Shown here: in pieces, positions 37,990 to 45,201 of the stretch
Layout of the letters: every line of letters begins with the position of its first letter
Numbering within the stretch: the stretch's first letter is position 1
NCBI RefSeq assembly: GCF_027107535.1
Contig: NZ_CP114283.1
Location: 7,378,001-7,442,000 of the forward strand
Length of the DNA stretch: 64,000 bases
DNA from: Streptomyces aurantiacus
GTDB lineage: Bacteria; Actinomycetota; Actinomycetes; Streptomycetales; Streptomycetaceae
Direction: 5' to 3'
Made by a program: the position numbers and the translations under genes
Notes under the pieces: model-generated
Seen by the model: the letters and a program-made list of their open reading frames with translations, nothing else
Databases searched by the model: none
What the model was told of the DNA's origin: nothing

Positions 37990-38085
37990 ATGCACGCCAC
38001 CGCTGAACTCATCGGCGCCGCGGCCGGACTCGTCGGCCTGGGGATCCTGACCATGGTCAGCGTGCGCAGCATCAGCCGCCGTTGA
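37990..38085 (+). CDS. 31-residue single-span membrane protein in the potassium locus
   Basis: An ORF too short for usual gene callers, with a perfect GGAGG ribosome site five bases before ATG 37990. The peptide starts MHATAELIGAAAGLVG and continues LGILTMVSVRSISRR. Residues about 7-25 form one hydrophobic span and the end is Arg-rich, predicting an N-out, C-in orientation. It sits between a potassium permease and the ceoB-like RCK gene, which starts 126 bases downstream on the same strand. By position it could be a small subunit like KdpF, but the sequence is not KdpF. Function is unknown. Confidence 0.7.
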   Translation: MHATAELIGAAAGLVGLGILTMVSVRSISRR

Positions 38086-38211
38086 TCGTCGGCGGGAAAT
38101 GGGCGAATCTGCACGGGGGTGCCGCCGACGGACCGCGCGTGTGTAGCTTGGGCGTCGGTCTGAGACCCTGATTCAGCCTGAGCAGTAACTTTTCACATCG
38201 GAAGGACGGTC

Positions 38212-38883
38212 GTGCACATCGTCATCATGGGTTGCGGAAGAGTGGGTTCCGCTCTTGCCCAGACCCTGGAGCAACAGGGGCACACGGTCGCCGTGATCGA
38301 CCGGGACCCCACCGCCTTCCGACGACTGGGCTCCGGGTTCGGCGGCCGTCGCGTGACCGGCGTCGGCTTCGACCAGGACACCCTGCGCGAGGCGGGCATC
38401 GAGGAGGCCGGCGCGTTCGCCGCCGTCTCCAGCGGGGACAACTCGAACATCATCGCCGCCCGGGTGGCTCGTGAGATGTTCGGCATCGAGAACGTGGCGG
38501 CGCGTATCTACGACCCGCGCCGCGCCGAGGTCTACCAGCGCCTCGGCATTCCGACCGTCGCCACCGTCCGCTGGACGGCCGACCAGATGCTGCGCCGGCT
38601 GCTGCCGTCGGGCGCCGAGCCGCTGTGGCGCGACCCCACCGGCGGAGTGCAGCTCGCCGAGGTGCACGCGTCGACGGCGTGGGTGGGCCAGCGGATCAGC
38701 CGGCTCCAGGAGGAGACCGGCGTGCGCGTGGCCTTCCTCACCCGGCTGGGCGAGGCGGTGCTGCCCAGCTCGCAGACGGTGCTGCAGGAGGGCGACCTGG
38801 TGCACGTGATGATGCGCACGGACGACATCGAGAAGGTCGAGGCGTCGTTCGCCGAGGGCCCCGAAGAGGAGAGCGGTCACTGA
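38212..38883 (+). CDS. RCK/TrkA-type potassium transport regulator (CeoB-like)
   Basis: A 223-residue cytosolic protein with an N-terminal Rossmann RCK_N domain (VHIVIMGCGRVGSALAQTLE, the nucleotide loop; acidic end of strand 2 in VAVIDRDPTAF) and a C-terminal RCK_C domain (after about 140). RCK subunits bind NAD(H), ATP or c-di-AMP and gate potassium transporters. GTG 38212 follows GGAAGGA. It overlaps the next RCK gene by one base, so the pair is co-translated. It corresponds to CeoB (Rv2691) of M. tuberculosis by order and length. Confidence 0.93.
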   Translation: MHIVIMGCGRVGSALAQTLEQQGHTVAVIDRDPTAFRRLGSGFGGRRVTGVGFDQDTLREAGIEEAGAFAAVSSGDNSNIIAARVAREMFGIENVAARIYDPRRAEVYQRLGIPTVATVRWTADQMLRRLLPSGAEPLWRDPTGGVQLAEVHASTAWVGQRISRLQEETGVRVAFLTRLGEAVLPSSQTVLQEGDLVHVMMRTDDIEKVEASFAEGPEEESGH

Positions 38884-39560
38884 TGAGGGTCGCCATTGCC
38901 GGTGCCGGCGCCGTGGGCCGCTCGATCGCGGGCGAGCTCCTGGAGAACGGGCACGAGATCCTGCTGATCGACAAGGCGCCGACGGCCATCTCGGTCGAGC
39001 GCGTCCCGATGGCGGAGTGGCTGCTCGCCGACGCCTGCGAGATCACCTCCCTGGACGAGGCCGCGTTGCAGCGCTGCAACGTGGTCATCGCTGCCACCGG
39101 GGACGACAAGGTCAACCTCGTCGTCTCCCTGCTCGCGAAGACCGAGTACGGGGTCCCGCGGGTCGTCGCCCGGGTCAACAACCCCAAGAACGAGTGGCTG
39201 TTCAACGAGTCGTGGGGTGTGGACGTCGCCGTCTCCACGCCCCGGCTGATGTCGGCCCTGGTCGAGGAGGCGGTGAGCGTCGGCGACCTGGTCCGGCTGC
39301 TCCGCTTCAGCCACGGCGACGCCAACCTCGTCGAGCTGACCCTGCCCCCGGAGTCGGCCCTCGCCGGCACCCAGGTCGGAGACGTGGCGTGGCCCGAGGA
39401 CACCTCCCTGGTCACCATCATCCGCGGCACCCGGGTGCTCACCCCGACCCGGGAGGATTCCCTGGAGGCGGGCGACGAGCTGCTGTTCGTGGCGGCCCAG
39501 GCCCGCGAGGAACAGCTGGAGGACCTGCTGTCGGTACGCCGCGAGGACGCGACGGGCTGA
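38883..39560 (+). CDS. RCK/TrkA-type potassium transport regulator (CeoC-like)
   Basis: A 225-residue second RCK protein: MRVAIAGAGAVGRSIAGELL, ILLIDKAPTAISV, then VIAATGDDKVNLVVSLLAKT, and a C-terminal RCK_C domain (ALAGTQVGDVAWPEDTSLVT). It presumably assembles with the CeoB-like partner into a gating ring. No TrkH/KtrB pore gene is present in the window; the likely partner is the divergent APC permease or an unlinked TrkH, which is inferred. Ends just before a strong bidirectional terminator. Confidence 0.93.
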   Translation: MRVAIAGAGAVGRSIAGELLENGHEILLIDKAPTAISVERVPMAEWLLADACEITSLDEAALQRCNVVIAATGDDKVNLVVSLLAKTEYGVPRVVARVNNPKNEWLFNESWGVDVAVSTPRLMSALVEEAVSVGDLVRLLRFSHGDANLVELTLPPESALAGTQVGDVAWPEDTSLVTIIRGTRVLTPTREDSLEAGDELLFVAAQAREEQLEDLLSVRREDATG

Positions 39561-39571
39561 CGTCCGCGGAC

Positions 39572-39619
39572 ACAGAAGGAGGGGCGCCCGGAGATGTCTC
39601 CGGGCGCCCCTCCTTCTGT
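39572..39619. terminator. Bidirectional terminator between ceoC-like and DUF3159 genes
   Basis: A 23-base perfect stem with a 2-base TG centre; the inner part reads GGCGCCCGGAGATGTCTCC. It is flanked by A-rich and T-rich edges (AGAAGGA, TCCTTCT), so it can terminate both convergent genes. Confidence 0.93.
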
Positions 39620-39635
39620 CGGCTTGCCGCGGCGT

Positions 39636-40355
39636 CTAGTCGGCGGACCGTGCGGCGGACTCCCGCTCCTTCGCCGCGCGCTCCTCCGCCTCCATCTCCG
39701 CGAACACGTCGATCGGCGGCGGCGCCTTCGCCAGGAAGACCCAGGTGAGCCAGACGGCGAGCAGGAAGGGCGGGATCTTCAGGGCGATCAGGACCCAGCC
39801 GAACTGGGTGGTGTCGGCCCACCAGTAGAGCGGGAAGAGGATCGCGCACTTGGCGAGCAGGATCAGGCCCCATGCGTAACTGGCCTTCGCGTACGCCTTC
39901 TTGCGGCCCGGGTTGCGCGTGCGCCAGGAGAGGTTCTCCTTGAAGACCGGGCCGAGGATCAGGCCGATCAGGGGGACTCCGGCGAGCGTGGTGATGATGT
40001 AGGCGAGGGCGAGGCCGAGCGTGTAGAGCATGCCCGGCAGGTAGAAGTCCTTCGCGTTGCCCGTCATCATCGCGAAGACCACGCCGAAGGCGACACCGAA
40101 GACGCCACTGAACGCGTGCTTGACGGTGTCCTTCATGACCAGGCGGACCACGACCAGCAGGATGGAGACACCGAGGGCCGCGATGGCCGCCGAGTGCAGG
40201 TCCTTGTTGATCGTGAAGATCGTGACGAAGAGCAGGCCCGGCAGGACCGTCTCGATCATGCCCCGCAGACCGCCGAACGCCTCGAAGAGCGCGGCCTCGG
40301 TCACCGCCCGCGAATCCCGCTGGGCGTCTTCGGTCGGCTTGTCGAGCGACGTCAC
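39636..40355 (-). CDS. DUF3159 membrane protein
   Basis: A 239-residue protein with a short cytoplasmic N-terminus, an amphipathic region (AVTEAALFEAFGGLRGMIET) and about five to six membrane spans, then a charged C-terminal tail. It matches DUF3159, a conserved actinobacterial family beside ceoBC (Rv2693c in M. tuberculosis); function is unknown, though linkage suggests ion or envelope homeostasis. GTG 40355 follows GGGAG, three bases after the stop of the OB-fold gene, so the two form an operon. Confidence 0.9.
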   Translation of the reverse strand: MTSLDKPTEDAQRDSRAVTEAALFEAFGGLRGMIETVLPGLLFVTIFTINKDLHSAAIAALGVSILLVVVRLVMKDTVKHAFSGVFGVAFGVVFAMMTGNAKDFYLPGMLYTLGLALAYIITTLAGVPLIGLILGPVFKENLSWRTRNPGRKKAYAKASYAWGLILLAKCAILFPLYWWADTTQFGWVLIALKIPPFLLAVWLTWVFLAKAPPPIDVFAEMEAEERAAKERESAARSAD

Positions 40356-40358
40356 CGG

Positions 40359-40757
40359 CTACTCCCGTCCGAGGGGTCTGAGTTCGTACTTCGGATTGAA
40401 CAGCACACGGCGGCCCCGGCTCATCGAGATCCGGCCCGACGCGATCAGCTTGCGCCCCGGCTCTATCCCCACTATGGAGCGTCTGCCGAGCCACACCACG
40501 TCCAGGGCGGCCGAACCGTCGAACAGCTCGGCCTCCAGGGCCGGGACACCGGCCCTCGGGCGCAGAGTGACCGTGCGCAAGGTACCAGTAACCGTGACCA
40601 CCTGTCGGTCGCGGCAGTCACCGATGCGCGTGCAGCCCGCGGTCTCGGTGTCCTCGCGCAGCTCCTCCGACTCCAGGTCCTCCTGGGACGAGGAGAGCCG
40701 GTCGATCATCCGCCGGAACCGGCCCGCCGGCTTTTCGGAACGAGGGACAGCACTCAT
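40359..40757 (-). CDS. OB-fold nucleic-acid-binding domain protein
   Basis: A 132-residue small protein. After an acidic helical N-terminus (SSSQEDLESEELREDTE) an OB fold is visible: VVTVTGTLRTVTLRPR, ALEAELFDGSAALDVVWLG, GRKLIASGRISM. It resembles the actinobacterial OB-fold protein next to DUF3159 (Rv2694c). It may bind nucleic acid or nucleotides; the role is unknown. The ATG at 40757 is chosen because the frame further upstream is an antisense shadow of kdpED. Confidence 0.88.
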   Translation of the reverse strand: MSAVPRSEKPAGRFRRMIDRLSSSQEDLESEELREDTETAGCTRIGDCRDRQVVTVTGTLRTVTLRPRAGVPALEAELFDGSAALDVVWLGRRSIVGIEPGRKLIASGRISMSRGRRVLFNPKYELRPLGRE

Positions 40758-40835
40758 GTCTGAAGCGTACCGGGGGCCGCTGAGAGGTACGTACCCGTGG
40801 TGCCACCGCCCGAACCGGCGTACGCCCCGAACCGG

Positions 40836-40963
40836 CTCACCTCTCGAACCGGTACCCCATCCCCGGCTCCGTGATACCGCACCCCCCCGGGGGGCGACCC
40901 CCGGACCCCCGGCCGACTCCGGACTCACCTCTCGAACCGGTACCCCATCCCCGGCTCCGTGAT
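40836..40963. repeat. 40-bp perfect direct repeat duplicating the kdpE tail
   Basis: Bases 40836-40875 and 40924-40963 are identical over 40 bases, offset by 88. The second copy is the true end of kdpE (from CTC ACC TCT through the codons for MGYRFER and stop); the first lies downstream of it as a decoy copy. A C- and G-tract region lies between them. This indicates a recent local duplication. Confidence 0.92.
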
Positions 40964-41608
40964 GAAGTGCCGGGGATGGGACGGGTCCGCCTCCAGCTTG
41001 CGGCGGAGCTGGGCCATGTAGACCCGCAGGTAGTTCGTCTCGGTGCCGTAGGAGGGGCCCCAGACCTCCTGGAGCAGCTGCTTCTGGCTGACCAGGCGGC
41101 CCGTGTTGCGCACGAGCACCTCCAGGAGGTGCCACTCGGTCGGGGTGAGACGCACGTCGCGGCCCGACCGGCCGACCTTCTTCGCGGCCAGGTCGACGGT
41201 GAAGTCCTCCGTCTCGACGATCACGTCGTCCTCGCCGCCCCCGTTGGGTTCGGCCCGGCGGACGGCCGCTCTCAGCCGGGCGAGCAGCTCGTCCATGCCG
41301 AAGGGCTTGGTCACGTAGTCGTCGGCTCCGGCGTCGAGCGCCTCGACCTTCTCGTCGGAGGAGTGCCGGGCGGACAGCACGAGGATCGGTACCCGCGTCC
41401 AGCCGCGCAGTCCCCTGATCACCTCGACGCCGTCCATGTCGGGCAGGCCCAGGTCGAGCACGATCACGTCGGGGTGGCGGGCGGCAGCGAGCTGCAGCGC
41501 GGTGGCGCCGTCGGGGGCCGCGTCCACCTCGTACTTGCGTGCCTTGAGGTTGATCACGAGGGCCCGGGTGATCTGCGGCTCGTCGTCGACCACGAGGACG
41601 CGGGTCAT
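40925..41608 (-). CDS. kdpE: KdpE-type response regulator
   Basis: A 227-residue OmpR-family regulator with a receiver domain (VLVVDDEPQITRALVINLKA; phospho-Asp in VIVLDLGLPDMDG; Lys in DYVTKPFGMDELLARL) and a winged-helix DNA-binding domain (LTPTEWHLLEVLVRN, YLRVYMAQLRRKLE). High similarity in pattern to KdpE, which responds to potassium limitation through KdpD. Its ATG overlaps the kdpD stop by 4 nt. Usual targets kdpFABC are absent from the window; nearby potassium genes are candidate targets. The last 12 codons are duplicated downstream. Confidence 0.94.
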   Translation of the reverse strand: MTRVLVVDDEPQITRALVINLKARKYEVDAAPDGATALQLAAARHPDVIVLDLGLPDMDGVEVIRGLRGWTRVPILVLSARHSSDEKVEALDAGADDYVTKPFGMDELLARLRAAVRRAEPNGGGEDDVIVETEDFTVDLAAKKVGRSGRDVRLTPTEWHLLEVLVRNTGRLVSQKQLLQEVWGPSYGTETNYLRVYMAQLRRKLEADPSHPRHFITEPGMGYRFER

Positions 41609-44163
41609 GAAGCCTGCCTTTCCGGTTGTACGGGTTCCACTGCTTCCACCAGAGGCTGCGGGCGGGAGGGGCCCGCCCGCAGCGTGAGGACCATGGTGAG
41701 GCCGCCGCCGGGGGTGTCCTCGGCGTTGAGAGTGCCGCCCATGGCCTCGGCGAAACCACGGGCGACCGCGAGGCCCAGGCCCACCCCGGCTCCGCGCGGG
41801 GCGTCGCCGTAGCGCTGGAAGGGCGCGAAGATACGATCCTTCGCCTCGTCGGGAACGCCCCGGCCACGGTCCACGACCCGCACCTCCACCCGGTCACCGA
41901 GCGCGCTGGCGGCGACGAGGACGCGTTCTCCGGCAGGGCTGTACTTGACGGCGTTCTCGACGACGTTGGCGACCGACCGCTCCAGCAGCCCCGGGTCGAC
42001 GGCGACCATGGGCAGGGTCTCGGGGATCTCCAGTTCGACGCTGCGCTCCGGTACGCCGCCCAGCGCCATCGGCACGACCTCGTCGAGGTCGATCTCGCGG
42101 ATCAGCGGGGTGACCGTGCCGGTCTGCAGGCGGGACATGTCGAGGAGGTTGCCCACCAGGTGGTCGAGCCGGTCGGCGCCCGCCTCGATGCCCTCCAGGA
42201 GCTCGGCCTCGTCCTCCTCGGACCAGGCCACGTCGTCCGACCTGAGGGACGTCACGGCGGCCTTGATGGCGGCCAGCGGGGTGCGCAGGTCGTGGCTGAC
42301 GGCGGCCAGGAGCGCCGTTCGGATGCGGTTGCCCTCGGCGAGGGTGCGGGCCTGCTCGGCCTGCGCCTGGAGGCGCTTGCGGTCCAGGACGACGACGGCC
42401 TGGGCGGCGAAGGCGGCGAGGACCCGGCGGTCCTCGGCGGGCAGCACCCGGCCGGAGAGGGCGAGCGCGGTGTGGTCCCCGACCGGCATGTCGACGTCCG
42501 CGGCCTCGGGCAGCGTCGGCGGGTGCGGCCCCACGCTGCCGGCGCAGGTCCACGGGTCCACGTCGCCCGCCCGTTCCAGCAGCGCGACCGACTCCATGCC
42601 GAACGTCTCGCGGACCCGCTCCAGCAGGGCGTCCAGGCTGGTCTCCCCGCGCAGCACGCTGCCCGCCAGGAAGGAGAGGATCTCGGACTCGGCGCGCAGC
42701 CGGGCGGCCTGGTGGGTGCGGCGGGCCGCCAGGTCCACCACGGACGCGACCGAGATGGCCACCCCGACGAAGATCACGATGGCGACGAAGTTCTTGGGGT
42801 CGGCGATGGTCAGCCGGTGCAGCGGCGGCGTGAAGAAGTAGTTCAGCAGCAGTGAGCCGAAGGCCGCCGAGGCGAGCGCCGGGAGCAGCCCGCCGAGCAG
42901 GGCCGCCGCCACGGTCAGCGTCAGGAAGAGCAGCATGTCGTTGGCGAGCCCGAGATCCGCGGCGCCGTGGGTGAGCAGCAGCGCCAGGAGTGCCGGGCCG
43001 GCCACCGCGACCAGCCAGCCCGCGATGATCCGGGACCGGCCGAGGCGCGCGCCCCGGGCGACGGGCAGGCCGCGCCCCTTGCCCGCCTCGTCGTGCGTGA
43101 CGATGTGCACGTCGAGGTCCGGCCCCGACTCCCGGGCGACCGTGGCGCCGACGCCGGGTCCGAACACGTACTGCCAGGACTTGCGCCGCGAGGAGCCCAG
43201 CACGATCTGGGTGGCGTTGACACCGCGCGCGAACTCCAGCAGCGCGGACGGGATGTCGTCGCCCACGACGTGGTGGAAGGTGCCGCCGAGGTCCTCGGCG
43301 AGGGTCCGCTGGACGGCCAGTTCCTTGGGCGAGGCGGACGTCAGGCCGTCGCTGCGGGCGATGTAGACGGCGAGCACCTCGCCGCCGGCGCCCTTCTCGG
43401 CGAGCCGGGCGGCCCGGCGGATCAGCGTACGGCCCTCGGGACCGCCGGTCAGGCCGACGACGATGCGTTCGCGGGCCTGCCAGGTGGAGCGGATGCCGTG
43501 CTCGCCCCGGTACTGCCGGAGGTACTCGTCGACGCGGTCGGCGACCCACAGCAGGGCCAGTTCGCGCAGGGCGGTGAGGTTGCCGGGGCGGAAGTAGTTG
43601 GACAGGGCCGCGTCGACCTTGTCGGGCTTGTAGATGTTGCCGTGCGCCATCCGGCGGCGAAGCGCCTGGGGCGACATGTCGACCAGCTCGATCTGGTCGG
43701 CCCGCCGCACCACCTCGTCCGGGACGGTCTCACGCTGCCGTACACCGGTTATCGACTCGACGACGTCGCCGAGGGACTCCAGATGCTGGATGTTGACCGT
43801 CGAGACGACGTCGATCCCGGCGGCGAGCAGCTCCTCGACGTCCTGCCAGCGCTTGGCGTTCCGCGAGCCGGGGATGTTGGTGTGCGCCAGTTCGTCCACC
43901 AGGGCGACGGCCGGGCCGCGCTCCAGTACGGCGTCCACGTCCATCTCGGTGAAGGCGGTGTCCCGGTAGGCGAGGTCCTTGCGGGGGATCTGCTCCAGAC
44001 CGTGCAGCATCACCTCCGTACGCGGCCGCCCGTGGTGCTCGACGAAGGCCACCACGCACTCCGCGCCCCGCTCGACACGGCGGTGCGCCTCGGAGAGCAT
44101 CGCGTAGGTCTTGCCGACGCCCGGTGCCGCACCGAGGTAGATCCGGAGCTTGCCTCGTCCCAT
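41605..44163 (-). CDS. kdpD: KdpD-type turgor/potassium sensor histidine kinase
   Basis: An 852-residue KdpD. Order: N-terminal KdpD domain with Walker A (GAAPGVGKTYAML) and VDELAHTNIPGSRN; a USP-like domain (ERIVVGLTGGPEGRTLIRRA, near 230-360); four-span DUF4118 membrane part (about 375-480); a GAF-like segment; HisKA with AAVSHDLRTPLAAIKA; HATPase with NVVENAVKYSPAG and VVDRGRGVPDEAKDRIF. It senses potassium and turgor and phosphorylates KdpE. ATG 44163 is set by family start (MGRGKLRIYLGAAPG). Three 11-bp repeats lie about 100 bases upstream. Confidence 0.95.
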   Translation of the reverse strand: MGRGKLRIYLGAAPGVGKTYAMLSEAHRRVERGAECVVAFVEHHGRPRTEVMLHGLEQIPRKDLAYRDTAFTEMDVDAVLERGPAVALVDELAHTNIPGSRNAKRWQDVEELLAAGIDVVSTVNIQHLESLGDVVESITGVRQRETVPDEVVRRADQIELVDMSPQALRRRMAHGNIYKPDKVDAALSNYFRPGNLTALRELALLWVADRVDEYLRQYRGEHGIRSTWQARERIVVGLTGGPEGRTLIRRAARLAEKGAGGEVLAVYIARSDGLTSASPKELAVQRTLAEDLGGTFHHVVGDDIPSALLEFARGVNATQIVLGSSRRKSWQYVFGPGVGATVARESGPDLDVHIVTHDEAGKGRGLPVARGARLGRSRIIAGWLVAVAGPALLALLLTHGAADLGLANDMLLFLTLTVAAALLGGLLPALASAAFGSLLLNYFFTPPLHRLTIADPKNFVAIVIFVGVAISVASVVDLAARRTHQAARLRAESEILSFLAGSVLRGETSLDALLERVRETFGMESVALLERAGDVDPWTCAGSVGPHPPTLPEAADVDMPVGDHTALALSGRVLPAEDRRVLAAFAAQAVVVLDRKRLQAQAEQARTLAEGNRIRTALLAAVSHDLRTPLAAIKAAVTSLRSDDVAWSEEDEAELLEGIEAGADRLDHLVGNLLDMSRLQTGTVTPLIREIDLDEVVPMALGGVPERSVELEIPETLPMVAVDPGLLERSVANVVENAVKYSPAGERVLVAASALGDRVEVRVVDRGRGVPDEAKDRIFAPFQRYGDAPRGAGVGLGLAVARGFAEAMGGTLNAEDTPGGGLTMVLTLRAGPSRPQPLVEAVEPVQPERQAS

Positions 44164-44260
44164 GGCCTCATTGTCTTCCCAGACGCACTGCGTACGCTGC
44201 GTAGACCCTACGGCCGATGATCCGGACGAATGGGGCGAGAGGCGCGGGCGGAGGCGTCTT

Positions 44261-44290
44261 TGACGCAACTCTGACGCAACTCTGACGCAC
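44261..44290. promoter_or_regulatory. Three 11-bp direct repeats upstream of kdpD
   Basis: TGACGCAACTC (44261-44271), TGACGCAACTC (44272-44282) and TGACGCAC (44283-44290) lie head to tail about 100-127 bases upstream of the kdpD start. An 11-bp period is typical of OmpR-family operators, so KdpE autoregulation is the natural inference. Confidence 0.7.
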
Positions 44291-44379
44291 CGGACGCCAC
44301 CCCGGCGCGCCGGGCAGCGATCTGCCGTGCCGGGCGGAGCCGGAGCCGCCCCGGCTCCGTCCCGCCGGCGGCGCGGCTC

Positions 44380-44439
44380 CGGGAGCGGGCCCGGGAGTGG
44401 GCCCGGGAGCGGGCCCGGGAGCGGGCCCGGGAGAGGGCC
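44380..44439. repeat. 12-bp minisatellite, five units
   Basis: Five head-to-tail units of CGGGAGCGGGCC, with single-base variants in units 2 and 5, lie between the ABC ATPase stop and the kdpD promoter. It is palindromic in part (GGGCCC) and may vary in copy number between strains. Confidence 0.9.
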
Positions 44440-44446
44440 CGGGGCC

Positions 44447-45142
44447 TCAGCTCTCCACGATCTCGCCGTCGCCCAGCTCCAGGACCCGGTCGGCCAGGTC
44501 CAGGAGGGCCGCGTCATGGGTGGCCACGAGCGCGGTGACCTGCTCGCTGCGGACGACCGCCCGCAGCAGTTCCATCACCCCGATGCCCGTCTCGGCGTCG
44601 AGCTGGCCGGTGGGTTCGTCGGCGATGAGGAGCGCCGGGTTGTTCGCGAGGGCGCGGGCGATGGCGACACGCTGCTGCTGACCGCCGGAGAGCTCACCGG
44701 GCCGCTGTGCCGCGTGGTCGGCAAGCCCGACCAGGGAGAGCAGCAGCTCGACGCGCTCCTCGCGCTCGCGCGGGTCGACCCGGCGCAGCCGCATGGGCAC
44801 GCCCACGTTCTCGGCGGCCGTCAGGATCGGGATGAGCCCGAAGGACTGGAAGACGAAGCCGATGCGGTCCCGGCGCAGCTCCAGCAGTCCGTTCTCCCCG
44901 AGTCCGGAGAGGTCGAGCCCGTCGACGGTGATCCGTCCGTCGTCCGGCTCGTCGAGCCCGCCGACGAGGTTGAGCAGTGTGGTCTTGCCCGAGCCCGAAC
45001 GTCCCTTGAGCGCGACGAGTTCACCGCGCGGGATGTCGAACGACACCCCGCGCAGCGCGTGTACGGCGGTGGTGCCGCTCCCGTACGAGCGGTGGACGTT
45101 CTCCACCCGCACCATGGTGTCCGTGACGACCTGAGTACTCAT
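44447..45142 (-). CDS. ABC transporter ATP-binding protein (LolD/MacB type)
   Basis: A 231-residue ATPase with GRSGSGKTTLLNLVGGLDEP (Walker A), the Q-loop in RIGFVFQSFGLIPILTA, signature LSGGQQQRVAIARAL, Walker B ALLIADEPTGQLD and the H-loop in ALVATHDAALL. This LolD/MacB-like group works with FtsX-fold permeases, but no permease gene is in the window. ATG 45142 follows GGGAGGGTC. A transporter partner must be unlinked or was lost. Confidence 0.92.
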   Translation of the reverse strand: MSTQVVTDTMVRVENVHRSYGSGTTAVHALRGVSFDIPRGELVALKGRSGSGKTTLLNLVGGLDEPDDGRITVDGLDLSGLGENGLLELRRDRIGFVFQSFGLIPILTAAENVGVPMRLRRVDPREREERVELLLSLVGLADHAAQRPGELSGGQQQRVAIARALANNPALLIADEPTGQLDAETGIGVMELLRAVVRSEQVTALVATHDAALLDLADRVLELGDGEIVES

Positions 45143-45201
45143 GACCCTCCCCCGTGGACCGGGCGCCAGTATCACCGTCCGGCGCCCGGACCGGCAACGG
45201 T

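Noticed and set aside
37941..38006. A 21-codon frame starting ATGAAAAAGGCC and overlapping the 31-residue gene
   Set aside because: No ribosome site before it, and it overlaps the start of the better-supported small gene in another frame.
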